DNA of 64,000 bases, from positions 14,191,278-14,255,277 of the forward strand of contig CM033110.1 in NCBI GenBank assembly GCA_019321725.1, in the 5' to 3' direction. The DNA is from Paulownia fortunei (taxonomy: Eukaryota; Streptophyta; Magnoliopsida; Lamiales; Paulowniaceae). This document shows, piece by piece, positions 50,089 through 63,349 of this stretch. Under the pieces are notes generated by a model. The model searched no databases and had not been told where the DNA came from. It worked only from the letters and a program-made list of their open reading frames with translations. Position 1 is the first letter of the stretch, and every line of letters begins with the position of its first letter. The translations under genes and the position numbers were made by a program.

Positions 50089-51278
50089 ATGCAAGGAGAA
50101 GAAGGTTTGGTGGTGAGGGGCCGAGTCGAGATCGACACACGACGACCGTTTCGGTCGGTGAGTGAAGCCGTAATGTTGTTTGGTGAAAAAATACTAGCCG
50201 GAGAAGTCTATGGAAACAAGCTCAAAGAGGTGCTCTTATATCTTTCCCTTTATTTTTGTTCTCTAGTTATTGTGTATTTGATGGTTTCATGCTGCATGTG
50301 ACTTAAGAAAAATCGAAAACTTATAATATTAAATACTATCTTCGCATAGAGTTTTATGTCCGATTAATCTTATTACCATGTCAACTTGATTATTTATACG
50401 AATAAAATATCCAACAACTTAATTTATTTTGTTCTAAAATTTTAATAATAATAACAAACATAATAAACTCTATGATTTGAAACTTTTATAATATCAAAAT
50501 TGTCAAAAAAAATTAGTACGGTTCATAAATAACTCAAAAGATTAGATTGAATGGTTTGTAACGTGGCTAACTGGATATTCCATTATATACGATAGTATAC
50601 ATCATCAATAAGCGTGCATGAAACATGCATAATCGATGATTTAATTTTCAAATAAAGGATTTTCTTGACAAGTGTATAAAATGTTGTTCTTATATATGTT
50701 AATAATATAACTTTTTTGGAGACAACATTACAAACTGTATAATAAACATAGAAACAAAAGTAAGATTTACATACTGTACTCAGATACAAACCAAAGCAAA
50801 TAATGGGCAAAACCGGCCGTCCAAGTTAGGAGCAGTAACAGCGGAGCTTGAAGAGACAAAGCAAAGCCTACAAAAAGCAAAAGAAGAGGGCAATCTCATG
50901 GTTCACTGCCTAACTTCTCTAAAGCAAGAACTGGAACAGACAAAAAGGGAACTGCACCAACTGAAGGCCAGAGAAACATTATCCCATTTGGATGAACCAG
51001 AGATTGAGGAGCTTAAATTTGTCGAAAACACCAGCAAAGTGGAAGTGATCACCACCCCAGAAAATGCCGAAGATGGGCTGGAATTTCAAAAGAAAAGATC
51101 TGTCAAGTTCGCAAGTCCAGTGCTGACAAAACTGATAGTTAGCAAGGATAACAATGGTGGTGAAGATGGGGTACAAGCGCCTTCCTCGAAAAAGAAAATA
51201 AAGAAGAAGCCTTTAGTTCCATTGATTGGAGGGTTGTTGTTTTTTAAGAAGAAGGGGAGCAAAGACAGTGAATCTTGA
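50089..51278 (+). CDS. WEB-family coiled-coil protein, two exons, 211 aa
   Basis: Exon 1 is 50089-50229 (47 codons) and exon 2 is 50784-51278 (164 codons plus TGA), joined in phase 0. The donor is GTGCTC and the acceptor ACTCAG. Exon 1 has [20 protein letters not shown] and [16 protein letters not shown], the N-terminal signature of small WEB-family proteins. Exon 2 begins [14 protein letters not shown], then [20 protein letters not shown] and [16 protein letters not shown], a coiled coil at about residues 60-110. It continues with [27 protein letters not shown] and a basic C-terminus [19 protein letters not shown]. The larger relatives WEB1 and PMI2 act in chloroplast photorelocation; the role of the short members is not established. 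No lesion seen; length is normal for the short subgroup. Confidence 0.92.
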
Positions 51279-52527
51279 AGATATATGTATGCACTATTTG
51301 CTAGCATTTTACACACAAGATTTGGGATTTTCACCACCAGAGACACAACAAGAGAACAGGGTTTCAGAGATGGATTGATCTTACTTCTTAATGAAGATCA
51401 TAGGGGCATTTTTCAAAACATTGTTTGGGAGCACAAATAATGAGATATTTTCATTCAATCCAAATCCTCCTTTTCATTTTCCCTGTTTTTGTGAATTGTA
51501 AGCTTGGTTGTTTTGTAAGGTACTCTAGAACAATGGCTTGGATATAAGATGATTTTCAGTCGTACCAGGTTGATGTTAAAGATCTATGTGTGTGTGTGTG
51601 TGTTCGTTGGTTTGATCTTTTATTTTAATATTATATTATATTTTATATTCTATATAATCACGTCGAATGTGTCTTTTTAATTATTTATATAATAATTTGA
51701 TTGCCGCACATAAATGCATGAACAATATGATGGAACAAAAGTGATAAAATTTCAATGCATGTATATATTTAAGGATGTGAAATGTGAAGTGATTTTATCA
51801 AATATTAATAATAATTATTGAAAAAGTTACAATTGATGTTTATATAAGCAGCTTTCGTAACCTACATAAATTGAAACTTTTCTAATCTTATCCTAAAATA
51901 AATAGCACTTTCACAAATTATTACTAGACCAAATAGACTCTTTTGAACTAAAATTATTAGGACTTAACTCAACAATAACAAAAGGAAAAAAAAAATATTA
52001 AATAAAAAAAATAGAAAATGGTGGAAAAGTGACTAAAACTACTAAATTTTGTCTTGTACTTTCAACAACTTTGTTCTTGATACATTGTAAAGCTTGAAAA
52101 GACTTTCTTGTGCAAAAAAAGGTTATCTTTGAAAAGTTAAATACTTCATACTTTATATGTGTATGCATAATTTTTTTTTTACCAATGTACGTTAATCACA
52201 CTATATACATTTCTATATTTTTACCTTTATATATTTTTTTAAATAAGGTGAGATTTATTATTATTTAAAGAATAAAGAATACAATTTAAGATACACATAC
52301 AGCAGCACTCACAACACCTAACATCACTTCAACTCACAACTTCTAAATTATGTCAAGTTACAATCCAAAACACCACCCCACTTTAATTTTCTATACAAAA
52401 CCTTAGTAATTTATTCTTGTCATTATGGAAGCTGGTTATGATTAGAAGTCTTGATAAACAATTAATTTGGACCAACTGCTTTTATTTCAGGATATTCGTC
52501 ATGTAGGGTAAGCAATAAAATGCTTTA
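51279..52527. other. 3' flank of the WEB-family gene
   Basis: The first 250-300 bases are probably 3' UTR. A (TG)n tract lies at about 51589-51602. The rest is AT-rich with nothing recognisable. Confidence 0.6.
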
Positions 52528-52957
52528 GCTATGTTTCGATTTGTTTCGGGGAAGCATTTTCTTTCCTTCAAAATAAGATCTTGTTTGTTTTTCCTTTTCT
52601 ATCAAAACAACTTTTATCTTCTCCTAAAACAAAATAAAATGAGACTCTGACATGCATCAACAAAATAATTTCACTCTTCTCTCAAGAGAAAATGAGACTA
52701 CTATGCATCAACATCGTTAAAGTATTCAATTATTATATTAATTATAAATATATTATCTCTTTTTTTATATTAAAAAATATAACATATAATATTTAAAAAA
52801 ATTGATGTGACACTATTAATAGACAAAAACTTACAAGATAAAACATCTATAACAAAAAAAAAATATTTTCCACAAATAAAATGAAAAATTACTTTCATTC
52901 CAAAATTCTTTCCCAAAAGCACATTTACCAAAACACCCAAAATAATCCAAACATAGC
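52528..52957. mobile_element. MITE, about 430 bp, termini GCTATGTTTCGATT
   Basis: The left end GCTATGTTTCGATTTGTTTC is mirrored by AATAATCCAAACATAGC on the right, and CGGGG/ACCC-type motifs follow inward. The terminus matches the family of 12234-12608. No coding capacity. The target duplication is unclear. Confidence 0.6.
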
Positions 52958-55414
52958 CTTTTATTTCTTACAAGTTACAAATACAAGTGAATGGACGGAC
53001 CTCTGCAATGAATATGTCCTCTATAAGATTCTTTATGTTCTTTAATTTAAGTCTTCTCTGATGGATCAATTGATATTTGTTGTGAAAGGAATTTCAATTT
53101 AATTTTTAAAGAGGATTTCATAAAGGAAAAAACAATTGAATCATTGTTTTGAACGAAACAAAACTGGCTTTAGTGATAAAAGCTGTGAATACCGTTGTGA
53201 TGGTGTTTGTAGAATGGTATTTGGATTTAATAAACCAAAATTGCTACTATTATATCTTTTTGGACTATATTCAATTATTTTTATGATTATTATTATTTGA
53301 TGGACCCAATAATAATTTGAGTCTAATGGATTGTCTAGATGGGGCAAGGAGCCCTCGCCTGACGAGAGCGAGGCGCCAGTTCCTTGATGCCCAAGTCGAG
53401 GCATTGTCTCAACGTAGCTAAGGTTTTCCGTGCTCACAAAATGTTTGAGGCAATGGCTAAGTGCCTTTGCAGGCTCACAAGGTGTTTGAGAAAATGCTTT
53501 AAGTGCCTCGACTTTTGCAAGCTCACAAATAGTTGTTCAAGGAAATGCCTGTTAGAAATATAGTTGTCTGAAATGAGTTGATCCCACTCTACATGACAAT
53601 CTTCTAAACCTTCTCCATATTTTTCTCATAATTGCAAAAGAAAAGGAAGAGCAAGTGCAAGAATTGCAAACAAGTCCTGAATAATTTAAAAATCGTAATA
53701 ACAATAATTTTTTACCAGTAAAATTAAAAAGTACCATTTGATCTTAAAATGATGGAATTTGGCTAAAATCATGACGGGCTCTGGCTGAAGTATGGGGTTT
53801 TGCTTAGAAAGGCTGTTTCTTTTCGAAAAAGTGGTATTTTTCGACAAAAACAAATATTGATTGATTTTTTGGTCAAAGTAGATTATGTAAGCCCTTTCTG
53901 AACCTCAAGATGATTGATCCTCATTTCATGAGCATTACATAATTAATTTATATAGTAGTTAGCACATGTCATAGATTGATAGTCAATCGCAGGAAAAACT
54001 CTCCACTTGACGGGGCCCAACTAGTCGGGCATGGTCTAAGAGGCCTAATAGGTCCAATGAGCCCAAATATAAGAAAATTCTATCAGTTCATGCACTCTAT
54101 TATATTGGGAATATAATTCTTATTTGAACACATATAAATACTTAATTTTTTTTCATTTTGAGTTACGCTCAATTCGTTATAGAATTTACTATTTTTGGTT
54201 ATCGTTCTTTATATTTTCTTGCTCAAAGTATGACTTGATTGTTGGAGGGTTTTCTTCGAGTCTCTTCCGATCTCTCTAACGATTTGTTCATGTAGTAGAT
54301 GGATAACCATTATTATACAAATTTGTGTACTTTTCTGATTATATGATATAATTTATTGGATGACTTCTCATGTTTTTTGAATAGTTCAATTCATGATATA
54401 TAAATAAATGCCTTGTAAACTATTTCCAAAGTACTAAATTGTATATTAATTAATGTTGTCTAATGTTCTTTTATTTTCATGAATCCCCAGTGGCATGTGG
54501 TAGAAATTGAACATTACAATATGTGTAAAATGTTGTAAATAGTTTCATGAATCCTGACTGATAAGTAAAATAATTTGTGGGATAATGAATGCATGTCATG
54601 CGCTTCTTGGCCAATGCCCAGTAGTCGATATGTGTTTGCTGATTATCTTCAAATCTGCGGTCATAGATGGTACTATGTAGTTTGGAAACAAATAATTGAT
54701 TTGTTGTTAACCTTTTATTGGTATAAATGATTAAAGATAATTTGTTGGTAAATATGTTGTGCTTACCACTTCGTTGATTATAAATTTGAATCAAGTCATT
54801 TAGGAAACTATCCTCTAAACAAAGAAGAAAAAAAAAAAAGAACCGAAACCATTTATGAGTATAGAGATTTGCTAGTTTACACCATCAGTCAATGTGAGGT
54901 AGATTGGCCCAAGTATGAGGAAAATTTTGACATTTTTAGGCTTTGTTTGTTTTTCTTCTCCGTGGAAGTTTTTTTATTTTTCACTATTTTAAAAATACAA
55001 ATTATGTTTTTTTTTTAATCAATCTCATTTGAAAATAACTCATTTTATTTTTTTATCTTTTTCACTCAAAATACTTCACAACCTATTCTTTCCATTTTCA
55101 AATTTACTTTTGCAAAATGTCAATCAATGTTTTCCTTCAATCAACTTATATTTCCTCAATTCTATACAATAGGGACCGCATCACAACCAAAATTACTTAA
55201 TATTATATACATATATTTTGAAAATGATTCCATTAAAAATAATTAAATCAAACATAATTCATTCTCAATCTTGTAACTTTTTTTTTGAAAAAAATTACCC
55301 AAACATATTTCAATTTCATAAGAAAACCAATAAAACTTCACTAGAAAATACTGAAAATGACAATTCTTAACCCAAAAAAAAAAGAAAAAAAAAACAAATG
55401 ATCCCCTAACTTTT
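52958..55414. other. Repeat-rich spacer
   Basis: At 53340-53560 three imperfect copies of GCTCACAA(A/G)(A/G)TGTTTGAG and neighbouring AAATGC-TAAGTGCCT sequence lie in tandem; this GC-richer patch resembles no protein I can support. At 53950-54300 a stretch with TTGGAGGGTTTTCTTCGAGT resembles the end of a plant retrotransposon LTR. Neither has a confirmed partner. Confidence 0.45.
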
Positions 55415-56195
55415 ATGTCCTTAGCTGTCTCTGCACTTTGCATGACTTATTATAATCCTCAGATGACTAAGGAAATTCTGAACAAATTAGAGGCGCAGTA
55501 TGGAAAGAAGTCTAGGAGTGCTCATAATTCGATTAATTGGTCGAATCGAATCGAAATTCAAATTTTTGTTTGCATCGAAATTGAATTGAAAATTTCGGAT
55601 CGATTTTTTATTTTCAATTCAGTTTCATTTTTTTATTTCGCTTAACTGAATCGAACTGAAAATTGAATTACTATTTATATATAATTTTTATATTATATTT
55701 TTATACTATTTTTATGTTAAAATTTATATTTTTATACTTGTTATTTATTTTTATACTATTTTTCTCATCCAAACTATAAATAATAAATAAAAATATATTT
55801 TTAATTCTATTGTTTAATTTTTATCTATTTTTTATTTTATTTTTTTATAAAAATTCAATTAACCGAAAATTGAGCCAAAAAATTGAAAACAAATTCGATT
55901 ATAATCAAATCCAACTAATTAATTTAATTTGATTTTTAATTTAAAATTTTGACCAAGATTTCGATTAACCAAGATTTTGATTCAATTTGATTCGATTAGA
56001 ATGAGCACCCCAACAGTCTGACTCTCATGTGTTAACTTATGGAAAAAATTCACCAGAGCTAAGTGTAAAGAAGGGGGTGATGTTAGAAAGCATGTGAATG
56101 ACGGGGTGGCTATGTCAGATGTGTTAGTTCTTCATGGAAGGGCTATGGATAAGGAGACTATTGTCTCTCAGTCCATTTATATTCCTAATTAGTAT
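55415..56195 (+). pseudogene. Copia gag fragment interrupted by a MITE
   Basis: Before the insertion: MSLAVSALCMTYYNPQMTKE, then ILNKLEAQYGKKS. After it: SDSHVLTYGKNS in one frame and KKFTRAKCKEGGDVRKHVND with VLVLHGRAMDKETIVSQS in another. This is the gag (UBN2-like) order of plant copia elements, where the E-Y-G segment is followed by the L-x-KCKEGGDVRKH segment. It is short, has a frameshift, and ends at TAG after YIPN. No LTRs were found beside it. Confidence 0.6.
55514..56012. mobile_element. Inverted-repeat MITE, about 500 bp, termini GGAGTGCTCAT
   Basis: The left end AGGAGTGCTCATAATTCGAT and the inverted right end GGGGTGCTCATTCTAATCGA are complementary. The arms carry many TCGATTCG/CGAATCGA and TTGAATTGAA motifs. 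It splits the copia gag frame between AAGAAGTCT and GACTCTC. Flanks AGAAGTCT and AACAGTCT may be a decayed 8-bp duplication (6 of 8). Same family as 20649-21458 and 57877-58461. Confidence 0.65.
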
Positions 56196-57876
56196 CAATA
56201 AATCAAGTTACCAGAAATGCATACATAAAATTATATAGGATTTTAATTAATAATTCGTATTTCAAGTTTAATCGGGAGATTAGTTGGTAGTAGGACCATT
56301 TTTGTACGATATTCGTAATTAATTTTTTTTTTATTTTTACCTATATTTAGGTTTTCATGACATGTTGTTAGATATTACTTATAGTTGTTAAGATTTTTAA
56401 AATTAATGAGTTAATTCTAAAATGATTAATTAAATAAATATATTAATTTAAATAATTAAATAATTAAATAATTAATTATTTTTGTAAAGTTGTGAGATCA
56501 CTATTAGATCATGGGTGAACTTAATAAGTCGCATATAAATTTGGACAAGTTCATTTCTTACCTAAAAATTAAATCAAAAGTTGGAATAAATTTAATTAAT
56601 GTGATAAATTAAATTAAGATTAATTAGTTGAACTAATTGAATTAGATGATCGTAATAATAATTAATTGAGTGGATCAATTAATTATAGTAGATTTTTATA
56701 ATGTATAAGATGAATTAATTTAATTGATTTAATTAATTAAATTGGACTCAATTGATTGGGTCAAGGTCCTTGGGGTGTAGATTTGTGGAAGACTCAATAG
56801 GAATTAAATAGAAATTTAATTTCTATTTAAATTAGGGTTCTAGTCTTTTACTTCAAATAAAAGACTTAACTTATATTGTATGGCAATGATAAGGAAAGGA
56901 ATTTCATAACGATGGAATAAAGTGTGACATATAAGCATACCTTAGGGGATGAAAATTGAAAAGAAAAAAAAAGACACTACGAACTTTGGTAGGGAAAAAA
57001 CTAAAAGGGTAAATTATATAAATTATCTTTAAAGTTTAATCTATTTATAAAAGAAATTCTATTATGTTTTAAAATTACAAATACTTTATTGAGATTTATT
57101 TTTATTTTATAGATATCTTTCAATAAGTGTAATTTGAAAAATAAAAATAAATGTCAGGACGGTATTTGTAATTTTAAAAATCAATTGATTTTTTATAATT
57201 ATGCCAAACTTAAGGACTAGTTTTTATAATTTACCATAATAAAAATAGTCTTAGTTGAAAGTGTGGGATTATGCTCTCATGTTTCAACTCATGATCTCAA
57301 AAGGGTAGAGGTGTTGTTTGATCCAGAAGAAAAGTTTACGACCAAAGTCAGAGATATAAAATTTGTTGAAGACAGATATGATTAGAATGAATTTCTTGGG
57401 GATAAATTTTTTGCTTGAAGAAATGAAAGGAGTCTCATCCGTCTAATGATTTTATTCTGCATTTCAGGCTCAATTAAATAATTCTCGATGGGTGTAGGGA
57501 AAGGAAGCCAAATTCATTGCTATCTTCTTCTGATTATTGTATTTATGGTGGTGAGATTTTTGAAAGGCTTAGGTCAATGAGCTGTTCATATGCTATGTTT
57601 TTGGAGGAAAATCATGAAGCAATTACTTATCACCGTTTTTGTCGCTTTGAACCTCCAAAATGTCGAAATTTTTAAAAAAATAAAGAATTATCTTTATCAA
57701 CATAATCAAGAATATTTTGTCACTGTGAAAATTTTGGATGATTGACAATTTTCTGGACAAATGATTTTTTTTTTAAATATAATTTAAAATAGATGAAATA
57801 GTGATGTTAAATAAATAAATAAATATATATATATATATAAATATAATTAAGTTCTTAAGAATAAAAAGATAGAATA
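56196..57876. other. AT-rich stretch, possible further retroelement debris
   Basis: The 56,430-56,760 part is dense in AATTAATTTAAT motifs. At 57300-57400 one frame reads MLFDPEEKFTTKVRDIKFVE, reminiscent of the copia linker before reverse transcriptase, but too short to call. Nothing else seen. Confidence 0.35.
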
Positions 57877-58461
57877 TGGGTGTTCATTTGGTAAAATCAA
57901 ATTGAACCAAACTAAAATTTCAATAGACCAAAATTCAATATGCCAAAATGCTATATCAAATATTGCACTGAACTAATTGATTTGAATCTTTTATAGTTTC
58001 ATGGTTCGATAATTTAGTTAATTATTTTTTTTATAAAAAATAAAATATTTAAATTATTAAAAAATAAATGACTAACGTGTCATACCTTTTTCTGTTGTTA
58101 TTCCCCTTGACTCTTTGCTATTCGGCTTTTGATTTATAGAAAAAAATTGGTATTTTTATAATTTTTTTATTTGACATTGTTATAATTATTAATTAGTTTT
58201 ATATTATTTTTCTTAATTTTTTAACTCACCAAAACTAAAAAATATAAGTAAGAAATACAATCATGATTTTGTAATTTATTTATTTTATTATTTTACTAAT
58301 TTTAAAAAATTTTAGTTAACCAAATTATTGATCCATATAACTAAAAGATATTCAAATCGATCAATTATATTCAGTATTCAATATAACATTCTTGCGTGCC
58401 AAATTTTTTATTTATTGAAATTTTGATTTGGTTCAATTCGATTTTATTTAATGAAACATCC
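57877..58461. mobile_element. Inverted-repeat MITE, about 585 bp, termini GGGTGTTCATT
   Basis: The left end GGGTGTTCATTTGGTAAAAT and the inverted right end GGATGTTTCATTAAATAAAA are similar, followed inward by AAATTGAACCAAAC and its counterpart. The interior is AT-rich and non-coding. Third member of the GGGGTGyTCAT family in this window. No target duplication could be confirmed. Confidence 0.5.
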
Positions 58462-61400
58462 TATTCTTTTTACATGTTCTTATTAAATTATTTAAATAAT
58501 ATATATATATATATATATATATAACATCACTACTTCACTTATTTTAAGTTATATTTCAAGAAAAAATATTTTTATTTATCTAAAAAGTTTTCAATCGACC
58601 AGATTTTTCAGAATGTTATATCATTCTTATTGTGTTAATGAAGCACTTCCTGATTACGTGCCTTTTTTCTGTCATCTCACTATGCCCGTAACTTTTTCTG
58701 TTAAATTTTTAACAGAAGGGACTAAAGTGATAATGTGTGACTATAATTGCAACAAACCGAAAGTTATGGACCAAAAGTGCAATTTTCCCAAAAGATTGAT
58801 TAGACATAATTTAATGTCTTTGATAGCTTATTAATCCGTTATTGGTACTTATATAGAGGGTAAAATATTTTTTTCACTTAAATTTATTATTATTTTTCAA
58901 TTTGTATCCCAAATGTTTCAATTTAACACTTTAACTTCTTAATATATTTCAAATATGATATTTCTAGTCAAACTTACTTCTCCGAAAAAGAAATATTTGT
59001 ATTCACCTCTCCTAAATTTTGAATTTTAATATCTACCTATCCTAATATTTGAATATTTTCTAAATACCTCCCATGTAGTACTGTTTGGCCAAAGATTCTA
59101 ACAAAAATTTATTAAAAGACCAAAAATTCCCTCACCCCTACACTTAAAAAAGGCATAAATAATAAAAAACTTAGTTGTATTTTTTTATAATGCATAATAC
59201 TTTAAAAACAAGTAAAAGATCAAAATAAAGTTTAATTATGTTTACTGAAATAATCACAAATTAAAATTTATATGTTTAAAATAAATGCATAACTTTGAAA
59301 ATATTAAGTGTGAGACATCTTTTAAATTGAATAATTTTGAAAAAAAAATTGTGAGACCACAATTTAAACTCAGGGTTTTCTCAATAATATATAGATATAT
59401 ATTGTTATTATCAAAGAAAAAACAATAAATTTGAAAATAGCTCTAATTTATTCTTTTTTGAAAGATACAATAATGTTGATTATATTAAGGGCGGACTTTA
59501 TAATTAAATCTAGGTCTCTTACATTGTTTTAAAAATTATGCATGAGTTGAAAAATTGTGAACCATTTATAAATATGAGAAATATAATTGTTTTTAATATA
59601 ATTTTTTGTTTATTATTTCATACTTTGAATATAATTGAAGAGATCGTAAAGTTTAAAACTAGATCTCAGTCATTTATTGTTTTTTTTTTTTGTTTTAAAA
59701 AAGTTGTTTTTTTAATAAGTATATGAATTGGTTTATTTGGTCAGTTAATAAAATTGTATATTCTTTGACGAAATATGTATCTTAATGAGGTGCACGGCTT
59801 TACATCTGTCATTCATCCAAAAATTTAAATGTCGAGACAGATGGATGCTATAAGGAAAAAGCTTAAGGTAGATGAATGAAAATATTCCATTTTATTTTTG
59901 TAGGTGAATGTGGGTGAAAATATCAAGTTTGCTGCACATTGAAAAGTTGAAGCATCAAATTGGTACATTTAAAATTTAACTTAATTGATATTAAACATAA
60001 ATAATGAAAAAATCTTTTACCCTTTATATAGACCTCATTGAGAGTGCTTTAAGACGAAGTTTGAGAAATTTTGAGATACTTAAAATTTATTTTGAGATAA
60101 ATAGCTTTTGAGTCCTGATATTTAAGTGCTTTTAATTCCATTACATTACTATAGATTATTGCATTTTTAAAGTTTTACAAGCAATTTGACATTGTTTCAA
60201 GTATTTGATTCTTTGTTTTGAACAAAAGAAGAAAATATCTTTTATTTTTGAAAGAAAAACAATATTTTTGTAAAGCATGTATAAATTACTTGGTTTATTG
60301 CATTAGAAAGATTAGATTTTTAAGCTGTTTGTTTTTACTACATGGAGACAAATAAATTATTTTGTGAACCTCTCAAATGGGTCCTTTTTTGGGATATTGT
60401 TAGCATCAGCTGTTGTTGTGGAAAGAAGATCTAATGACAATCAAACTAAAGTGAGATATGTCGATACAAGTTTTTATAAGATAGATTTTTTTCTGTATAT
60501 AAATGCTAACAAGTCCTTCCACATTTGTCTTCCAAAATATAATACTTTTATAAAAAATAATATAATATTATATTAATTTTATATGGCAAAATTTGATCGC
60601 ACTTTTCTTCAAAGGAGAACAAAGACTCAAAAATAATCAAAGATTACTATAGTAGGAGAAGAGAAAAAAATCAATTACTTGAATCGATTTTGTGATTAAT
60701 GAAGTGGAATGGGGGTTTCTATTTATAGACTAGTGTCCAATTGTAAATGGTCATCTCATTTGATTCGGATGATTTGGACTGCTAGATCGCATTTCTTTCG
60801 ATCTCGTATAATCTGGTGGTTTCTCTGTAATGATCCACGACTCTTGTCATGCACCCTTCACACCTGAAGAGATGTGTCTAGTCACTGCGCCCTATTAGTT
60901 GCAGGCCTCCACTCATGCCTCGTCAGTACCCTTAGGACCATGACCTACTTTTTGAAAATTTAAGACTTCTCAATTCCTTACAATACATGCTCATTACTCC
61001 TTGAGGGTCTACTAGGGTGCTCCATAAGGAGAGTACTACATTATTATTACTATATGTTAATGTAAATGTGTTGGCATTTTTGTATGATGTGAAGAAAGGA
61101 CATTGCACAGTAGACAAGTATTGCATGAGGTGTTGCAACACTGACGAAATAAGATTAAATTAATTAATTATATTTAATCTGTACAAATTCTCATAATTTA
61201 AAGATATTGAAAAATCTCGTAAATAATATTTTGTGAAGTCAAAATGGAGAAAAACGTGCTAGAAAAAGAGATATGCTAGATTTGATTTGACAAGGAAAGA
61301 GAGATCTTAGTGGATCTTTAAGATAAAGACAAAAAATTAGATAGGGATCAATTTATGGTATGCATCTATCTATAATTGATTTGAGATATGTTCCGATATA

Positions 61401-63241
61401 CTTTAAAAATTATATAGCATAAATCATCTAATTCAATAAATGGATGCCTAAATCCTCTCCAATTTATGTCCAAAAGACCTGCAAAATAGGGGTAGGGGTT
61501 TTGGGAGTTGCCCAACAAAAACCCTCCGATACTTAGGTCAATACACAATCGAGGAGGATAATCAAATATCAGAAATGTTGTAATGAAACAGTAGTGAGTG
61601 TATGCTATGTAAAGAACATATCTTATGATCAATGACAAGTATATATATAGCATGCAATTAAAAAGATTAATTGAGATCAAGAAGGATTCTATTACCTTAT
61701 TGGATAATTCTCACTTAATAAATCTCTCATGAATTGAGGAATCTAGAATGGTAGGATCCCCTTTTCTTATCCAAAATTTAACATAAATAGAGTATGACTC
61801 TGTTTTCACTAGACCCGAGCTGAATTCATCAGCTCGAATCTATCTAAGTCAGCTCAGATAAAATAGACTTACCGGTCAATTCAGATAAGATAGACCTACC
61901 AAGTCAAGTTCAGATAATTTAGGTCAGATCAAATTTATCAAAATATTTGGTCTATGGCATATCATGTAGGATTCGTATTAAGTCAGACCCATTCAAGTCA
62001 ACTTATCTAAAAAGTGTTAAATCCAAATACCTAGAATGTGACCTAAACACAAAGGCCCAATCACCAAGTCTAATTTAAGCCCATTAGATTCTTTGTTGGA
62101 ACTAATGTGTTGCATATAAAGAAGTCTCAAGTTAGAAGAAACTACATAGTGCCACTAGTGATTCAAGATTGAGTAGAGTCAACTCATATATATTTTTCTT
62201 AAGAAGAATATGAAGGTTTTTGGGAGAAGAATACATCATGATCTAAAGGAGATCAGAGTTAAAGAGAGTCTAGAGGATCTCATAAGAACGTCTAATTAAT
62301 GGAACACAAAGAATGACATCAATTCGAGATGTACTCTTTAAATTGTTTTAAATCCATATATTTTATTTTGTAAATTGACACTAGTGATTTATTCTTTCTC
62401 TGAATGTGGCATCGTGAAATAAAATACTTTTGTATTCGAACCATGTTAAAAATTTACGTCAATTTTATATTTCTGCTTTGTGATTTTTTTTTTTTTTGCT
62501 GCGTGTGTGTGGCCTTGTAGAATAGGATACTTTTGTATTGAAACTCAATTTAAAATCTGCATGTCAATTTTATATTTCCGCTGCGTTTTTTTAAACAACA
62601 CTAAATGATCAAATTGATGTTACAACAATATAAACAACACTAAAAAATTAAGTTGAACATTGTTAAAATTGAGCAACATATTCTATTATTATCTCATGCG
62701 AAATTCTATATAACCATATTAAGTTTGCATATCATTTTTCATGTAGGATACTTTCCCGAACTAAATAGCCACATTGAATAAGAATATTTGAAGATTGGAA
62801 TTAATTGATAAGATTATTTACTCAATTCTTCTATGTGAAGATAATTGATAAGAATATTTCTTGTATTTCATGTTGATTCTAGTATTTGAAGATAATTGAT
62901 AAAAATATTTACTCAATTCCTGGAATTAATGAAAAAAAAATTCATGATGCATCTTGGAGATCTGATTATCTTTATCAGCTTGACTGTGAAATTTTGGGGC
63001 TCTTGATAAAAAAAAATTTAATATATAATTTTGATATTTTGTACCATTGAATTGAGAATTGGAGATTTGGAGCTGCCACCAAGATTTTGAAAGATGTGAA
63101 TGCATCTGGCTCCTTATCGCCTGGCCTTCGGCTGCTTCCGCAAGTTGGGACTTGATCGGTTCATAAACAGAAATCAGATGTTTCAAGCATCCGTTCACAT
63201 ACAAAAACCAGATATTTTGTACCTTAAAAATGTGAAGTCCA
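58462..63241. other. AT-rich, gene-poor region
   Basis: A (TA)n tract is at about 58499-58522. At 58,680-58,790 an inverted motif TTCTGTTAAATTTTTAACAG and GGACCAAAAGTGCAATTTTCCC-like sequence belong to a common plant repeat type. At 60,600-60,960 a moderately GC-rich stretch has TATAAATA on the minus strand (60719-60726), resembling a minus-strand retrotransposon LTR without a partner. At 61,800-61,930 CAGATAA(A/G)ATAGAC recurs. No gene recognised. Confidence 0.5.
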
Positions 63242-63349
63242 TCAGAGATTCGATCTTCCACTAAGATTTTGAAAATTGCACATGGTATTCATGGAATTTG
63301 AGGGACTCGCTGCTTCAGCCCGCGATGATAATGCCATAGCATTTTCGTT
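63242..63349 (-). CDS. Possible terminal exon of a gene lying beyond the right edge
   Basis: A pyrimidine-rich tract and CACGTCTCAG on the minus strand form a good acceptor before 63349. The following 36 codons read NENAMALSSRAEAASPSN, then SMNTMCNFQNLSGRSNL and TGA at 63242-63244. Codon use looks more gene-like than the surrounding sequence. I do not recognise the protein and could not find the preceding exon. It may instead be a chance frame in a 3' UTR. Confidence 0.25.
   Translation of the reverse strand, partial: NENAMALSSRAEAASPSNSMNTMCNFQNLSGRSNL

Noticed and set aside
60600..60960. Possible minus-strand solo LTR with a TATA box
   Set aside because: No matching termini or target duplication could be found; kept only as a note in the region entry.
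62926..63261. Minus-strand frame of 111 codons near the right edge
   Set aside because: It crosses the likely stop of the tentative terminal exon, repeats the phrase VQNI/GTKYQN around a short duplication and resembles no protein.
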